This document shows positions 16,731-22,023 of a DNA stretch of 22,423 nt, in pieces. Where the stretch lies: IMG/VR virus record IMGVR_UViG_3300009508_000069, positions 1-22,423 of that record; one strand, written 5' to 3'. The DNA comes from a virus. A program made the translations under genes and the position numbers. A model generated the notes under the pieces. The model saw only the letters and a list, made by a program, of their open reading frames with translations, was not told the DNA's origin and did no database searches. Numbering within the stretch: the first letter of the stretch is position 1; every line of letters begins with the position of its first letter.

Positions 16731-16828
16731 GTAAGTGTGTAGGTGTTTGCAAATTAAATGAACAAAAAGTCTGCATCGGTTGTAACCGAACTATGGAACA
16801 GATAAAAGAAGCATACAAAGGTAAATGA
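16727..16828 (+). CDS. DUF1289-like Cys4 miniprotein
   Basis: 33 aa. The sequence MSKCVGVCKLNEQKVCIGC matches the core of DUF1289, a small bacterial family with C-x3-C-x7-C-x2-C (here Cys4, 8, 16, 19), followed by a TMEQIKE helix equivalent to the family's R-T-x-E-E-I. The four Cys probably bind zinc or an iron-sulfur centre. It overlaps the preceding stop and the next start as ATGA on both sides, so it is very likely translated by coupling. It is shorter than typical bacterial members (about 60-80 aa), retaining just the metal-binding core. Its role in the phage is unknown. Confidence 0.75.
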   Translation: MSKCVGVCKLNEQKVCIGCNRTMEQIKEAYKGK

Positions 16829-17016
16829 CGGTTTATAAGTGTCAGGACCATGTGTTGGACGTGAACAACAGCTCAAAGTCCTTTGTGTATTACAAGGACC
16901 AGCTCTTGTTTATGGGCGATAGCCGAACCGCAATAAAGTTGTTTTGTAAAAACTGCCAAGACCCTGATCTGCGCGTTAAATTAAAAAAATATAAATATAT
17001 TAATATATGGGATTGA
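16825..17016 (+). CDS. Small hypothetical protein
   Basis: 63 aa, starting in the ATGA overlap with the DUF1289-like gene. It is basic towards the C-terminus (LRVKLKKYKYINIWD) and contains Cys6, Cys41 and Cys44 (CKNC), which might form part of a metal site. No family recognised. It is the last gene before the terminator at 17117. Coupling to a gene with a convincing product supports its reality. Confidence 0.55.
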   Translation: MTVYKCQDHVLDVNNSSKSFVYYKDQLLFMGDSRTAIKLFCKNCQDPDLRVKLKKYKYINIWD

Positions 17017-17074
17017 CGGCCTTGTTTTAATTTAGTAGTGTTTATTTGTCTAGAGGTCGTAATGACACAAGCAT

Positions 17075-17098
17075 CTTAATGTACTCCTATTCATTAAG
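17075..17098 (+). repeat. 7-bp inverted repeat upstream of the terminator
   Basis: CTTAATG (17075-17081) and CATTAAG (17092-17098) flank a 10-nt loop containing ACTCCT. Together with the terminator hairpin it lies in the 100-nt non-coding 3' stretch (17017-17116), where I see no tRNA or ORF. It may be an mRNA 3'-end structure or a small RNA. The ACTCCT loop could pair with ribosome binding sites of the next operon, which is speculative. Confidence 0.35.
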
Positions 17099-17116
17099 GT
17101 TAAATTGCAAAACTTA

Positions 17117-17149
17117 AAACCCGTGAAGCTATCCTTCACGGGTTTTTTT
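17117..17149 (+). terminator. Intrinsic (Rho-independent) terminator
   Basis: A perfect 12-bp stem, 17117-17128 pairing with 17134-17145 (CCCGTGAAG against CTTCACGGG plus A/T pairs), a 5-nt loop and a run of seven T (17143-17149). It ends the transcription unit finishing at 17016 and isolates it from the promoter 14 nt downstream. Confidence 0.92.
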
Positions 17150-17162
17150 GTGTAAAACTTTT

Positions 17163-17201
17163 GTGCTTGACATGGTATGCGATAAATCTTATCTATTATA
17201 T
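17163..17201 (+). promoter_or_regulatory. Candidate promoter P2 of the methyltransferase operon
   Basis: GTGCTTGACAT (17163-17173), 20 nt, TATTATAT (17194-17201): the same 19 fixed positions and spacing as P1 at 8420. TATGCGAT lies in the spacer at 17176-17183. It sits between an intrinsic terminator and a structured leader, the expected place for an operon promoter. The TTGACA-to-TATTAT distance of 21 is long for sigma70. Confidence 0.6.
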
Positions 17202-17283
17202 GTGCGGATTGTTTAGCACGTTCAGGACTGTGATCTTATTCTCCATGGGATCTTAGTGACGATACCTCAAAACAATCTGCACA
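17201..17283 (+). promoter_or_regulatory. Structured 5' leader closed by a 14-bp stem
   Basis: TGTGCGGATTGTTT (17201-17214) pairs with AAACAATCTGCACA (17270-17283) over 14 positions with one G-U. The 55-nt interior contains the direct repeat GATCTTA at 17232-17238 and 17249-17255. No ORF accounts for it, and it lies just downstream of P2 and 30 nt before the ribosome site of the next gene. It may be an mRNA regulatory structure, a small RNA or a protein-binding DNA element. If transcription starts at about 17206, only the inner part of the stem would be in the RNA. Confidence 0.55.
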
Positions 17284-17312
17284 CCAACTTTAACAAAGAC
17301 TTGGAGGTCACA

Positions 17313-17552
17313 ATGACAAAGAAACAAGAATGGGAAATAGAAAGAGATAAGGAAAAAGCTCTTAGACAAAAAGGTCTACAAGCCCTTACCCTTGAACAAA
17401 TACAAGCGGTTCACGATACTTACGAAGCTTTGAACAGCGCTCTGATCAGTATAAGAGATTTAAATGATCTTATGCTTTCAGACATTAAAGCTTTGGACGA
17501 GGCTTCTTGGAGTTTACACCACCAGTTTAATTTAAGGAGTGAAGATGATTAA
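17313..17552 (+). CDS. Small helical hypothetical protein
   Basis: 79 aa. The ATG at 17313 has GGAGG 5 nt upstream; the frame extends to a GTG at 17256, but that lies in the structured leader. The protein is charged and entirely helical by eye: a Lys/Glu-rich N-terminal helix, then ALTLEQIQAVHDTYEALNSAL and further heptad-like repeats, suggesting a coiled coil or small helical bundle. No Cys, no membrane segment, no known family. First gene of the P2 operon; its stop overlaps the next gene by 8 nt. Confidence 0.65.
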   Translation: MTKKQEWEIERDKEKALRQKGLQALTLEQIQAVHDTYEALNSALISIRDLNDLMLSDIKALDEASWSLHHQFNLRSEDD

Positions 17553-17718
17553 TCCCACAGAAAAAAAGAGGCGTGGTTATCTCATGCATTTTGAAGAAGG
17601 AGCTCAGGATGCTGTTCTTTACCAACAGATGAATGAGGACAAAAAGTCTTCGGCTTATTATAGACGAGGCTTCGATTTTGGAATGACGCTGCATTTAAAA
17701 TTAAGGAGTATAAAATGA
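17545..17718 (+). CDS. Small hypothetical protein (57 aa)
   Basis: 57 aa, starting 8 nt before the previous stop with TTAAGGAGT (17532-17540) upstream. Contains RRGYLMHFEEGAQDAVLYQQ and YYRRGFDFGMTL, the pattern of a short amphipathic protein with an aromatic/Gly end. No family recognised. Its initiation region and the next gene's both use TTAAGGAGT, 4-5 nt, ATGATT, suggesting duplicated initiation sites. Good ribosome site and coupling at both ends make it likely real. Confidence 0.6.
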   Translation: MINPTEKKRRGYLMHFEEGAQDAVLYQQMNEDKKSSAYYRRGFDFGMTLHLKLRSIK

Positions 17719-17894
17719 TTGTAGAAAAAAATGGTCGCTTCACTTGTAATCTTTGTGGTTATGAGTGGAGTGCAATGTTAGGCGATGATCCAGTAAGTGT
17801 TCTTTTGCTTCACGATGCTGAAATTCCTGAAAAATGCCAATGTGAGGAGAAGAGAGATAAAAAGTTGCTATACTGGCAAGGAGAAAAAGAATGA
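17715..17894 (+). CDS. Small zinc-ribbon-like protein
   Basis: 59 aa, ATGA overlap with both neighbours; TTAAGGAGT (17701-17709) precedes the ATG. FTCNLCGYEW supplies CxxC (Cys11, Cys14) and KCQCEE a second pair (Cys44, Cys46), a plausible zinc site. Similar small Zn-ribbon proteins are common in phages and may bind nucleic acid or protein. It precedes the methyltransferase in the operon. No specific function can be given. Confidence 0.65.
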   Translation: MIVEKNGRFTCNLCGYEWSAMLGDDPVSVLLLHDAEIPEKCQCEEKRDKKLLYWQGEKE

Positions 17895-18649
17895 GTACGC
17901 AAAATAAAACCCATGCCGTGATGAGCCAACGGCATGAGGATAGCGATAGTCTGGATTACTTTCCAACGCCCCCTTGGGCCACCAGAGCTCTGTTTCAGGA
18001 AGTGCTTAAACGACCGGAACATAAACAAGAGCTGTTCTTTGAAGATAAATCAAATGTGACGTGCCTCGAACCAGCTTGCGGTGGCGGTCACATGGTAAAG
18101 GTCCTCGAAGAATATTTCGATAACGTAACCTCATGCGATATCGCCGATTACGGCCAAGATCATATAGCTGACTTCTTATCTAAAGACGTTAAAGACAAAT
18201 ATGATTTTATTATTACTAACCCACCCTTTAATCTGGCTGAAGAATTTGTTACTAAAGCTATACCTCTAGCTAGAAAATGTGTGGCAATATTCGCCAGAAC
18301 TCAATTTATGGAAAGTGTAGGACGATATGAAAGACTATTTAAACCAAATCCGCCGAAAATTATCGCTCAGTTTAGTGAGAGAGTACCAATCGTTAAAGGA
18401 CGTCTGTCCGCAACTGCTTCAACAGCTACAAGCTACGCTTGGTTCATATGGTGCGGAACTGCTAAAGAAAGTACAGAACATAACTACTTTACGTCCACAG
18501 CTCCCACCAAACTCTTCTGGATCCCTCCATCACGAAGGGTCTATGAAAAACCAAACGACTATGAAGAACGTGTGGAAACTCCACATTCTCGACCCACGGG
18601 TCACGCCCCACAAACAGACCTTTTTGGAAAAACTAAAGGAGATATTTAA
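17891..18649 (+). CDS. SAM-dependent DNA methyltransferase (probable N6-adenine)
   Basis: 252 aa. Motif I, CLEPACGGGHM (58-68), is a SAM-binding loop of the xxxGxGxx type. Motif IV is NPPF (110-113), typical of N6-adenine or amino-group methylases, and YDFIITNPPFNL forms the usual strand-loop. An N-terminal SLDYFPTPPWATRAL segment is characteristic of a phage methylase family in which the order SAM loop then NPPF is kept. It should methylate phage (or host) DNA, protecting against restriction or timing replication. No restriction enzyme is adjacent, so it looks like an orphan methylase. Target site cannot be predicted. Start overlaps the preceding gene (ATGA). Confidence 0.85.
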   Translation: MSTQNKTHAVMSQRHEDSDSLDYFPTPPWATRALFQEVLKRPEHKQELFFEDKSNVTCLEPACGGGHMVKVLEEYFDNVTSCDIADYGQDHIADFLSKDVKDKYDFIITNPPFNLAEEFVTKAIPLARKCVAIFARTQFMESVGRYERLFKPNPPKIIAQFSERVPIVKGRLSATASTATSYAWFIWCGTAKESTEHNYFTSTAPTKLFWIPPSRRVYEKPNDYEERVETPHSRPTGHAPQTDLFGKTKGDI

Positions 18650-18823
18650 ATGAGCGAAGAAAAAACTTGGATTAATATTAACGAAATGCCACTATGGGCA
18701 GAGGCTATTTTAGAAATAGAAGGCCTTGTTAATGAGGAAGTATCCAAATTAAAAAAGGCAGACAATATCAGAATGGCCACTTTGTTAACGAATAGTCTAA
18801 CTGTTATTAAACGAGGATACTAA
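18650..18823 (+). CDS. Small hypothetical protein (57 aa)
   Basis: 57 aa, starting immediately after the methyltransferase stop with AAAGGAG upstream, and ending in a TAATG overlap with the next gene. Reads as an all-helical acidic/basic protein: WININEMPLWAEAILEIEG then a Lys-rich helix (VSKLKKADNIRMATLL). No family recognised. Tight coupling on both sides supports it being expressed. Confidence 0.6.
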   Translation: MSEEKTWININEMPLWAEAILEIEGLVNEEVSKLKKADNIRMATLLTNSLTVIKRGY

Positions 18824-19116
18824 TGCCAAAAAATTGTCTGGATTACTGCAAAGAATGCGGAATAAAACTTAAAAATACTAAACATATTAGGACACATCCC
18901 AAATTGTGTCCTGATTGCCGAGGATATAATTCAACTTTAAACCCCAGCGTCAGAGAAGTTTTTAACCAAATGCAAAAAAACCCAACAACTCCGGCTGACG
19001 ATGAGCTGTGGTTTGAAGATTGTCCCAAAGCCGTCAAAGAACTCGAGTACGGCCGTGTGTCCAGAAAGACTAACGTAGCTCCCATAGAAACAACTCTTAG
19101 TGATTTGATTATATGA
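18823..19116 (+). CDS. Small zinc-finger-like protein
   Basis: 97 aa. CKECGIK (Cys9, Cys12) and LCPDCRG (Cys29, Cys32) form a C-x2-C-x16-C-x2-C zinc-ribbon pattern with His-rich linker residues between. The rest (about 35-97) is polar with a further Cys (EDCPKAV) and lacks recognised domains. Probable nucleic-acid-binding or adaptor protein. It begins with TAATG overlap and ends with ATGA overlap, so it is part of a continuous coupled string from 17313 to 19757. Confidence 0.7.
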   Translation: MPKNCLDYCKECGIKLKNTKHIRTHPKLCPDCRGYNSTLNPSVREVFNQMQKNPTTPADDELWFEDCPKAVKELEYGRVSRKTNVAPIETTLSDLII

Positions 19117-19757
19117 GTGAGCTGATATGTAACCTTCCCGCTGTTAAAGTTAAAGTCAGGCGGGAATATTTAAGGGATTTAGAAGATGGATTTGGTGAGT
19201 TTGTCGATGGGATCTGGGTCTCATGTAAATCTATTCCTGGAAGAGCATTTTATTTTGAGACTTATCTGCCTGAGTACGGCGCTCTGTATGACAAGTTGCC
19301 TATTAGCGCGTTCCTATCTAGAGCTGAAATACCCAATCCGGACTTACCTCTTAATAATCTGCAGTTCTGGAACGCTATGGATTATGGTATCGTGGCTGTT
19401 CATAAACAATTCATCGGTTCAATGGATTTTGAGGTGCTAACCAGAGACTTTGGTCTCCAAAAAGGTACTTATGTAGCTACCCTAGATAATTACCACGCCG
19501 ATATTAACGCTATAGATTATAGTACAGCTGAAACACCAGATGAACATAAATCTTTTAATCTACTGGAATTGGATAATGGCCAGTATTGCGTCTATCCTAA
19601 TAATAGAATGAGAGTTTACGATAATAGTCTCACGCCTCACGAGCCAAAGAAGCCGGACTTCAAAGTTAGTACTATTGAGTACCAAGTCGAGAATGGTAAC
19701 ACTACAAGACTTGGCGATACTGACGAATACTTCTGGAAAACTAAACAAGAACAATAG
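19113..19757 (+). CDS. Conserved phage protein, YDKLPISAF type
   Basis: 214 aa. Features VRREYLRDLEDGFGEF, SIPGRAFYFETYLPEY, ALYDKLPISAFLS and LPLNNLQFWNAMDYG, a set I recognise from uncharacterised phage and prophage proteins (often annotated hypothetical). No catalytic motif or membrane segment is evident. A mixed alpha/beta fold is likely. It is the last gene of the P2 operon and overlaps the zinc-finger gene by ATGA. After it the DNA is non-coding up to terS. Function unknown. Confidence 0.7.
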   Translation: MSELICNLPAVKVKVRREYLRDLEDGFGEFVDGIWVSCKSIPGRAFYFETYLPEYGALYDKLPISAFLSRAEIPNPDLPLNNLQFWNAMDYGIVAVHKQFIGSMDFEVLTRDFGLQKGTYVATLDNYHADINAIDYSTAETPDEHKSFNLLELDNGQYCVYPNNRMRVYDNSLTPHEPKKPDFKVSTIEYQVENGNTTRLGDTDEYFWKTKQEQ

Positions 19758-19822
19758 TTACATTTGTTAATCTCCTTTATATATAGAGCTGAAAATAAAA
19801 AAAATATTTTTTGTTAAATATA

Positions 19823-19849
19823 GGTGTAACTGGTGTAACTTATGTAACT
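19823..19849 (+). repeat. Three tandem 9-bp repeats (iteron-like)
   Basis: GGTGTAACT at 19823-19831 and 19832-19840, then TATGTAACT at 19841-19849: two exact copies and one differing at two positions, all in phase. Non-coding DNA upstream of the terminase gene. Each holds a GTAAC core shared with the inverted boxes at 19884-19924. Candidate binding array for TerS, an initiator or a repressor. Confidence 0.75.
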
Positions 19850-19883
19850 CGTATCTGTAATCGTTAGTACATAAGGATTCTAT

Positions 19884-19924
19884 GGTTACATATTTGGTTA
19901 CATATTTAATTTCAAATATGTAAC
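19884..19924 (+). repeat. Tandem 12-bp repeat plus 11-bp palindrome
   Basis: GGTTACATATTT occurs twice in tandem (19884-19895, 19896-19907), followed by an inverted copy AAATATGTAAC (19914-19924). GTTACATATTT (19897-19907) and that copy form a perfect 11-bp inverted repeat with a 6-nt spacer. Same GTAAC/GTTAC core as the 9-bp array upstream. The rest of the 19758-20007 gap is AT-rich, with an AT palindrome near 19797-19812. Confidence 0.75.
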
Positions 19925-20007
19925 TTTACAATATTAGATCGATTTTGGCTTTACTAAGGGCTAAAAAGTTTTTTGCAAAAAAATATTTTCTGGTGTATAT
20001 ATATAGG

Positions 20008-20589
20008 ATGAATAACTTAAAGCCTTTGAAAAAGGGTCGGGGAAGACCAAAAGCTGATCTGCATAGTAAGCTTACTAGGAAACAAGAACGCTTTGTAAAA
20101 GAGATTGTTTCTAATGATGGGATGATAACTCATAGAGAAGCTGCGATTAATGCGGGATACCCAGCATCTTCAGCTCACACTAGAGCTTATGAAATGATGA
20201 ACCCTCAAATCTGTCCACATATCTGTCGAGCTATTCAAGCTTATCGAGATGAGTTGGACGAGAAATATGGCATTACTTTTAAAAGACATTTACGAGATTT
20301 ACAAAGAATTAGAGATATGGCTATAGAAAACGGGGCATATTCAGCCGCAGTTCAAGCTGAGTATAGAAGAGGCCAAGCTAATGGTAATATCTATATTAAC
20401 AAATCTGAAATCCGTCACGGGACTATAGATAGTATGTCTAAGGATGAAGTCCTGAAAGCTTTAAAAGAGTTGAGACAAAATGAACCGAGATACGCTGAAG
20501 AAGTTATTGAACACGAGGACAACAAATCCGATAAAGAAGGAAGCGGGTCTGTACGAACAATTAAAGAGAGCCTCACTACAATACAGTAA
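20008..20589 (+). CDS. terS: Terminase small subunit
   Basis: 193 aa from the ATG at 20008. The frame reads back to a TTG at 19945, but the extra residues look like untranslated AT-rich leader, while MNNLKPLKKGRGRPKADL is a natural start. A basic N-terminus is followed by LTRKQERFVKEIV, REAAINAGYPASSAHTRAYEM and AIENGAYSAAVQAEYRRGQANG, and a C-terminal SMSKDEVLKALKEL helix; this matches the Terminase_2 (P27/TerS-like) pattern with an N-terminal helix-turn-helix for DNA recognition. It would recognise the packaging site and load the large subunit. The repeats just upstream (19823-19924) are a plausible site. The large subunit is not in the window. The 3' 110 nt overlap the next gene. Confidence 0.82.
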   Translation: MNNLKPLKKGRGRPKADLHSKLTRKQERFVKEIVSNDGMITHREAAINAGYPASSAHTRAYEMMNPQICPHICRAIQAYRDELDEKYGITFKRHLRDLQRIRDMAIENGAYSAAVQAEYRRGQANGNIYINKSEIRHGTIDSMSKDEVLKALKELRQNEPRYAEEVIEHEDNKSDKEGSGSVRTIKESLTTIQ

Positions 20590-20911
20590 ACCCATAAGAC
20601 TTAGTAGAATAGAAAACTGGATGACCCTTGGCCTTCCGGATTTACTTATTTGTGATCACAATCATAAATTTCATTTTGTAGAATTGAAATATGTAAAGTT
20701 TAATGCCGTCAATCTAAGCCCTCAACAAATTAGTTGGATTACCCTACATAAGGGAGCTTCCGTTTGGATATTAGTTAAAAGCACTAAAGGCCTTCACCTT
20801 TATAGAGCTGACCAAGCCATAGAGCTGAAAGAACAAGGAATAAAATTAGAGCCACATTTCTTTTGTCCTGAGCCTTTTGACTGGCAAAAAACTTTTGACT
20901 TGATCTTATAG
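20480..20911 (+). CDS. PD-(D/E)XK-type nuclease, VRR-NUC-like
   Basis: 143 aa. IENWMTLGLPDLLI followed by HFVELKYVKFNAVNLSPQQISWITLHKGASVWILVK gives the GxPD...ELK core of small phage PD-(D/E)XK enzymes, with Glu/Lys of the ExK motif in VELKY. Such proteins may resolve recombination junctions or degrade DNA; a VRR-NUC-like or Holliday-junction nuclease is the best guess. It starts inside terS in another frame and shares 110 nt with it. The only in-frame ATG has a weak site (a purine-rich AAAGAG upstream). The nuclease core begins at about residue 43, so the N-terminal 42 residues could be an extension. Confidence 0.75.
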   Translation: MNRDTLKKLLNTRTTNPIKKEAGLYEQLKRASLQYSKPIRLSRIENWMTLGLPDLLICDHNHKFHFVELKYVKFNAVNLSPQQISWITLHKGASVWILVKSTKGLHLYRADQAIELKEQGIKLEPHFFCPEPFDWQKTFDLIL

Positions 20912-20924
20912 AAAAAATCGCATA
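20895..20924 (+). promoter_or_regulatory. Possible promoter of the right-hand small-gene cassette
   Basis: TTGACT (20895-20900) at the end of the nuclease gene, followed by AT-rich DNA and a reversed TATGCGAT (20917-20924), about 40 nt before the ATG at 20964. A good -10 is not obvious (CATATC at 20 nt spacing is the nearest), so this is a weak call based mostly on the octamer and position. Confidence 0.3.
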
Positions 20925-20963
20925 TCGTTGTCTTAACTTAAACAAATAGCTTGGAGGCTAGAT

Positions 20964-21284
20964 ATGGTTAAATTTAAAACTAATATTCCAGATAATTTTG
21001 GAAAAAGATATTGTTTCACTTCTGTTGCAGATACTGAATTAGAAAATCATTATCGTGTAGCAAAGGTTTATGAAAACAAAAGCGGTTACTATCCATTGGG
21101 CAAATCAAAGCCTGATAATCACGAAATGGATAAGTTTGTTAGTGAAGATGGCGAACACATTCAAAGAATCTGCGATCAATTTAATGAGGGTCTTAATGTT
21201 ACTAAAGATGACATTAATCATATAGTTCATTCTTCTGTTAGGTTACAGTTTAATCCTTGGGAGGCTAACAATGATACTTTATAA
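20964..21284 (+). CDS. Hypothetical protein (106 aa), first of the small-gene cassette
   Basis: 106 aa, preceded by a near-perfect GGAGG (20953-20957) at 6 nt. It is polar, with a Phe/Tyr-rich N-terminal half (KRYCFTSVAD, YRVAKVYENKSGYY) and an acidic C-terminal half. Mixed beta/alpha by eye. No family recognised, no membrane segment, one Cys pair not resembling a zinc site. Overlaps the next gene by 14 nt. A cassette of strong-site small genes near the nuclease suggests early host-takeover functions, which is inference. Confidence 0.65.
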   Translation: MVKFKTNIPDNFGKRYCFTSVADTELENHYRVAKVYENKSGYYPLGKSKPDNHEMDKFVSEDGEHIQRICDQFNEGLNVTKDDINHIVHSSVRLQFNPWEANNDTL

Positions 21285-21567
21285 AGTGTTAGTTCGTGAT
21301 GGCGAAAGTCAGTATGAAGAGTTGGGTTATTATTCTAATTTTTCTGCAAAAGATTACGATAATGGTAAAATTACCGACCAGAAAATTTTATCAGAATTAT
21401 ATGACGAGCAGTTTACAGAAAAAGATTTGGAACCCGAAACCACCGATAACTATTGGTATGGGAATAAAATTCTATCTGTAGCAAGTGTTAGAGATATATT
21501 GGAGGATGAAATCCTTGTCTTACATAAATTTGGAATAGTTTATTATACTCAAGGAGGCCAACAATGA
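21271..21567 (+). CDS. Small acidic hypothetical protein (98 aa)
   Basis: 98 aa, GGGAGG (21259-21264) upstream of the ATG, which lies 14 nt inside the preceding gene. Strongly acidic (YDEQFTEKDLEPETTD) with a short beta-prone start (ILYKVLVRDG) and a hydrophobic LVLHKFGIVYYTQGG end. No family recognised. The sequence is consistent with a small phage protein that binds a host factor, for which there is no direct evidence. Confidence 0.6.
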   Translation: MILYKVLVRDGESQYEELGYYSNFSAKDYDNGKITDQKILSELYDEQFTEKDLEPETTDNYWYGNKILSVASVRDILEDEILVLHKFGIVYYTQGGQQ

Positions 21568-21779
21568 GTAAGTATACAAAAGCAGAAGAGAAAATTGTAG
21601 CTGACTTTGAAAAGTTAATTAAGAAAAAGGGATGGCAACCAATGGAAACTAGTGCCGTTGGTGGTGCTTGGTTTGGTGGTAAATCACATCACTCACTTGC
21701 TGACTATGTGCCTAGTAAAGTCTTTGATAAATCCAACCTTGAAGACATAGATTTTTTAGTACTTGGATGGAGGGCGTAA
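21564..21779 (+). CDS. Small hypothetical protein (71 aa)
   Basis: 71 aa, AAGGAGG site at 21551-21557, overlapping the previous stop as ATGA and the next start as TAATG. Begins with a charged helix (EEKIVADFEKLIKKKGW) and contains a Gly/His segment (VGGAWFGGKSHHSLADY). No family recognised. Compact, probably soluble. Confidence 0.6.
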   Translation: MSKYTKAEEKIVADFEKLIKKKGWQPMETSAVGGAWFGGKSHHSLADYVPSKVFDKSNLEDIDFLVLGWRA

Positions 21780-22021
21780 TGAGTAAAAAAGATTACACAG
21801 TCAAATATGACGTTTGCATTTGGTTTGATAGAAACTTCTTGGTTCAAGCGGATTCTCAGGAAGAGGCGGAACAAAAGGCTAAAGAGTTAATGCATGAAAC
21901 TGAAAATGATATGTATGCCACAGTAAATCCAACACCTTCTTTAGATTATAAAAAGTTAGAAGACTGGGTTTTTGGCGATGCTGAATTTAAATTAGATACT
22001 GTACACGTTGTGGAGGACTGA
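21779..22021 (+). CDS. Small hypothetical protein (80 aa)
   Basis: 80 aa from the ATG at 21779, which overlaps the preceding stop (TAATG) and follows GGAGGG (21769-21774). An alternative in-frame ATG at 21767 would add four residues but lies before that site. The DYTVKYDVCIWFDRNFLVQADSQEEAEQKAKELM pattern (strand, strand, then helix after a 'V-x-A-x-S-x-E-E-A' turn) resembles a small fold seen in many phage and mobile-element proteins, here not further assignable. Ends 2 nt before the next gene. Confidence 0.6.
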   Translation: MSKKDYTVKYDVCIWFDRNFLVQADSQEEAEQKAKELMHETENDMYATVNPTPSLDYKKLEDWVFGDAEFKLDTVHVVED

Positions 22022-22023
22022 TT

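Noticed and set aside
17017-17116. tRNA or attachment site in the gap after 17016
   Set aside because: No cloverleaf arms or GTTCGAATC-like T-loop could be found, and no integrase is present.
18327-18653. 108-codon plus-strand frame inside the methyltransferase gene
   Set aside because: Fully contained in a gene with clear motifs, no ribosome site and a composition typical of a shifted frame.
19186-19440. 84-codon plus-strand frame inside the 214-aa conserved protein
   Set aside because: Out-of-frame shadow, Leu/Ser/Cys-rich, no ribosome site.
19797-19812. A-run/T-run palindrome after 19757 as a terminator
   Set aside because: The stem is entirely A/T with no GC core, so it would be unstable; possibly only AT-rich DNA near the repeat array.
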